Assembly: GCA_008694505.1 (NCBI GenBank)
Contig: VZDJ01007747.1
Location: 24,801,367 to 24,865,366 of the forward strand
Length of the DNA stretch: 64,000 bases
Direction of reading: 5' to 3'
Source: Cyanoderma ruficeps
Taxonomy: Eukaryota; Chordata; Aves; Passeriformes; Timaliidae
Position 1 is the first letter of the stretch; each line of letters begins with the position of its first letter. This document shows positions 61,301 to 64,000 of this stretch, in pieces. Below the pieces are notes generated by a model. That model ran no database searches and was not told the origin of the DNA. It saw nothing but the letters and a program-made list of their open reading frames with translations. Made by a program: the position numbers and the translations under genes.

Positions 61301-64000
61301 TCAAAATAACATTTCAAATATAAGTACACTCTCACCTTTGAGAACACAATTCTGTTCATATTAACAAGGCTGTGTAAGCTTACTGTGAAAACAACTTTGA
61401 GAACTCTGATTTTTAATTGAACAGATTGATATTCCTTCAAGTGGAATACCTGAACATTTAAGCACATAATTTCTCTCATATGAAGAGCTTCACAAAGCTA
61501 TAAATCCCCGCAGTTGGCCGTGGGGGACAGTTTCCCAGACTCTGGCTTGTGAACAAAAAGAAACATCTAAATAAATGCTGTATGTTAAATCTGTAAATAG
61601 GTAACACCAAGAACATAGCCTGACAGCTTTAGAAATTGCCCTTTTCAAAGTCTTCAGACAGTTCATCTGCACAGAGATAAAACCCTTTTTTTTTACTAAC
61701 CAAAAATTCACTACACTGATAGTCTCTGATATAAGTTTATTCATACAAGAATTAAAGGTAGGTTGCAATCCAACACAAACTAGATAAATTTAAATTACTT
61801 GAGTTTTAAGATATTTCTACTGTATATTTTGAGGAAAGGTGCACTTCATATTTAGAGGATATCACTGGGAAATATGGAAATATTATTATATAAATAATAA
61901 GGCCTAGCACTTTTGTTAGTTGTGATTTTTCATTTTTCTTGCTAAAGAAAATCAATCAAGTTTTCAAATAAACAAATATGTATAGGGAATACTTTTCTGA
62001 AGCACTTTTAAAGATGTAAATTTCAACAACATTTTTCATGGTAACATTTTTTCTGTCACTACTATGATTTGGCTCCAAAACCTTTCACCACTCAACTTCA
62101 GGGTAATTCAGATATAATATTTTCAAGGTATTTAGTGTGTCAAATGAATTTTAAAAGGGGTCATAAAGGCTCAGTTAGTCCTGAGAAGATATTAATGATC
62201 CTTTGAAGTGCCAATTAAGAATGTAAATGTCAAAATAATTATATAAAGTCTTTGTTGTGACTACACGAGTTGTTTTCTGCAAAAATACTGCTTAACAAAA
62301 GCCTTAAATATAAAAAGATAAGTTATAGACCTAAGTAGATTCATTAAGATGTGAAAAAGTAATATTGTCAGTGTTTAGTGATCCTAGATGTGTATTTGAA
62401 AACATAAGAAAGGTTCACTGACCATCAGATGTTCATCAATTAATCAAATACATACTTACAGCATTAAAAGGTATTCAAACTTGGACACTTTTTAAATTCT
62501 AATTTCCAAACTTTAAGATATTAATTTGAGGCATTAAAATAACTCCTCAAAGAAAACTGCTATAGACGAACTTCAAACTGCAACTCTGCTTATAACTACA
62601 CTTACGTTAAAAGAAGTGTTAAATATTTACTTTCTTTTTTCTTCCCTATTCCTGTGTTCCAGACCCAAAGTTACAGAAATAGCTCAGTAAAGATGTCAGA
62701 AAGATTGCTATAATAATGCTTCATGATTCTATAAAACAGTAATTGCTTCCTATCCCGAAGTTTTATATAAATGCACACACTTGTAGTTTACAGTTATGTG
62801 AAAAGTGCCTTACATCAGCACCTATGACACAGTTCATTCAGGAGGAAGAGAGGAAAACATCCTACAGCTACTGATTTTATGTACTTAAATTCATTGTTCT
62901 GACTGGCAGAAATGAGCTGTAGCCAAATTACTGGTACTTCATCACAACTTTCTGCCACTTTGCATTGTACGTTTCCCTTGAAACATGAGGGAGCAGTCAA
63001 TTTAACAACAGCATGCAAAGTCCTGTACAGAACAACAGCCTGGTTTGCAGCTTATTTTATTCAGCTAAGAGTGGGGTGGGAACAAGAGATTTCCACATGT
63101 AATACAAGACTACACTGTTAGATCCAAGCTCAAATATCCCACTGGTTCACACACAACAGAAGTCGTGATTAACGACATTTGTATTTCTTTAAGATTAAAA
63201 CAATAATATTGCTTTATTCAATTAATGCTGAACCATCATCAGGGACTGCACCATCTACAAGTAAAACCATAGTGAAGAGCTATTCCTAAGTAAACAGCAC
63301 AGTAAGCTTATTCACTCTCAAAAAATGAGCACACCAATCCATCAGGTCAGATGCTAATTTTAAGTTAAAACTTACTTGTAATACAAAATGGACAACACTG
63401 TGAAGGGCCAGTCTCTCAAAAGAGAGAACCAGTTTTCTGTACTAAAAGGGTCAAGTAGCAACACACAAAGTGAAGACAAGCAAAAGATTCCCAGTTCATC
63501 CACTCCAGGAATACTGGTAGCCCCAATTCTAGTGGAAACAAGGTCATCAATCTAGAGACAGTAATAGTCCAGCACAAATCATGTCCTTTAGAAATGTCAC
63601 TGTTAAGAATGAGTGGTGACAAAAACACTGTTCTGCAGACACTTAAAGATGTCCTGCTGAAAGTAAAACCATTCTTTAGAACCAGTTTAGGAAGATATTG
63701 CCTAATAAAGCTACCAAAGACCATAAAGGAGAGATGGAAAGAGTGAGGCAAATCAAAATAACAAGGAGATAGTTTCCTTTTAGAGGCAGATCTGCTGGGC
63801 AAACTAAAGATAATATTTTAATATTTTTCCAAGACAGCAGCAGTGTTATTTCACCATGAAGTATTCAGATTGACTCAAAAACTCAGAGAAAACTGGGTAA
63901 AGCATAACACTACCAACATTGTCAACAGCAGAGTGGATGTTTATTTGGTAAAAAATTACCAGCATTCACAGTTCTACGTTAGGCACCATATAAAAATCCA
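58355..64000. other. KLHL5 5' flank or upstream intron
   Basis: 5.6 kb of AT-rich sequence without a CpG island, recognised repeat or coding exon. Because an acceptor precedes the inner KLHL5 start codon, part or all of this may be intron leading to a noncoding first exon further right. Confidence 0.7.

Noticed and set aside
63416..63802. 128-codon minus-strand frame upstream of KLHL5
   Set aside because: No domain recognised, no splice or promoter context; of a length expected by chance in 64 kb.

Overview
The window is nuclear DNA from a vertebrate, almost certainly a bird. It holds two multi-exon protein genes with GT-AG introns. The interspersed repeats are CR1 LINE fragments plus one ERVL-type LTR, a repeat set typical of birds. 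The introns are AT-rich and the single CpG island is a gene promoter. No prokaryotic, plasmid or CRISPR features were seen.

Both genes read right to left (minus strand), head to tail. Positions 354-22425 carry the first 24 coding exons of WDR19 (IFT144), from the start codon to about residue 910 of roughly 1,340; the 3' exons lie beyond the left edge. WDR19 starts in a CpG island (about 22255-22610) that holds a perfect NRF1 palindrome, a candidate RFX X-box and, just inside intron 1, a G-quadruplex motif. Positions 24142-58354 carry the complete coding region of KLHL5 in 11 exons: a 707-residue BTB-BACK-Kelch protein from the inner ATG, or 758 residues from an upstream in-frame ATG. Its stop codon is only about 1.7 kb from the WDR19 start codon. 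Positions 58355-64000 are KLHL5 5' flank or upstream intron, with no coding sequence recognised.

Exon boundaries were set by reading each exon against the known family protein, requiring AG/GT splice sites and matching phase at every junction. The coding sequence of both genes joins without frameshift or internal stop. The two proteins are not known to work together: WDR19 is an intraflagellar transport complex A subunit, and KLHL5 is a Kelch-family substrate adaptor for CUL3 ubiquitin ligases.

Repeats: CR1 fragments at about 3620-4325 (+), 10787-10865 (-), 21786-22210 (+), 36409-37290 (-) and 46070-46333 (+); an ERVL-like solo LTR at 13985-15306 with a 5-bp target duplication; and a 46-bp tandem duplication at 30259-30349. 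I see no convincing undescribed system. The items most worth checking are the WDR19 promoter architecture, the short gap between the genes, alternative KLHL5 N-termini, and an open frame ending at splice donors inside KLHL5 intron 4.
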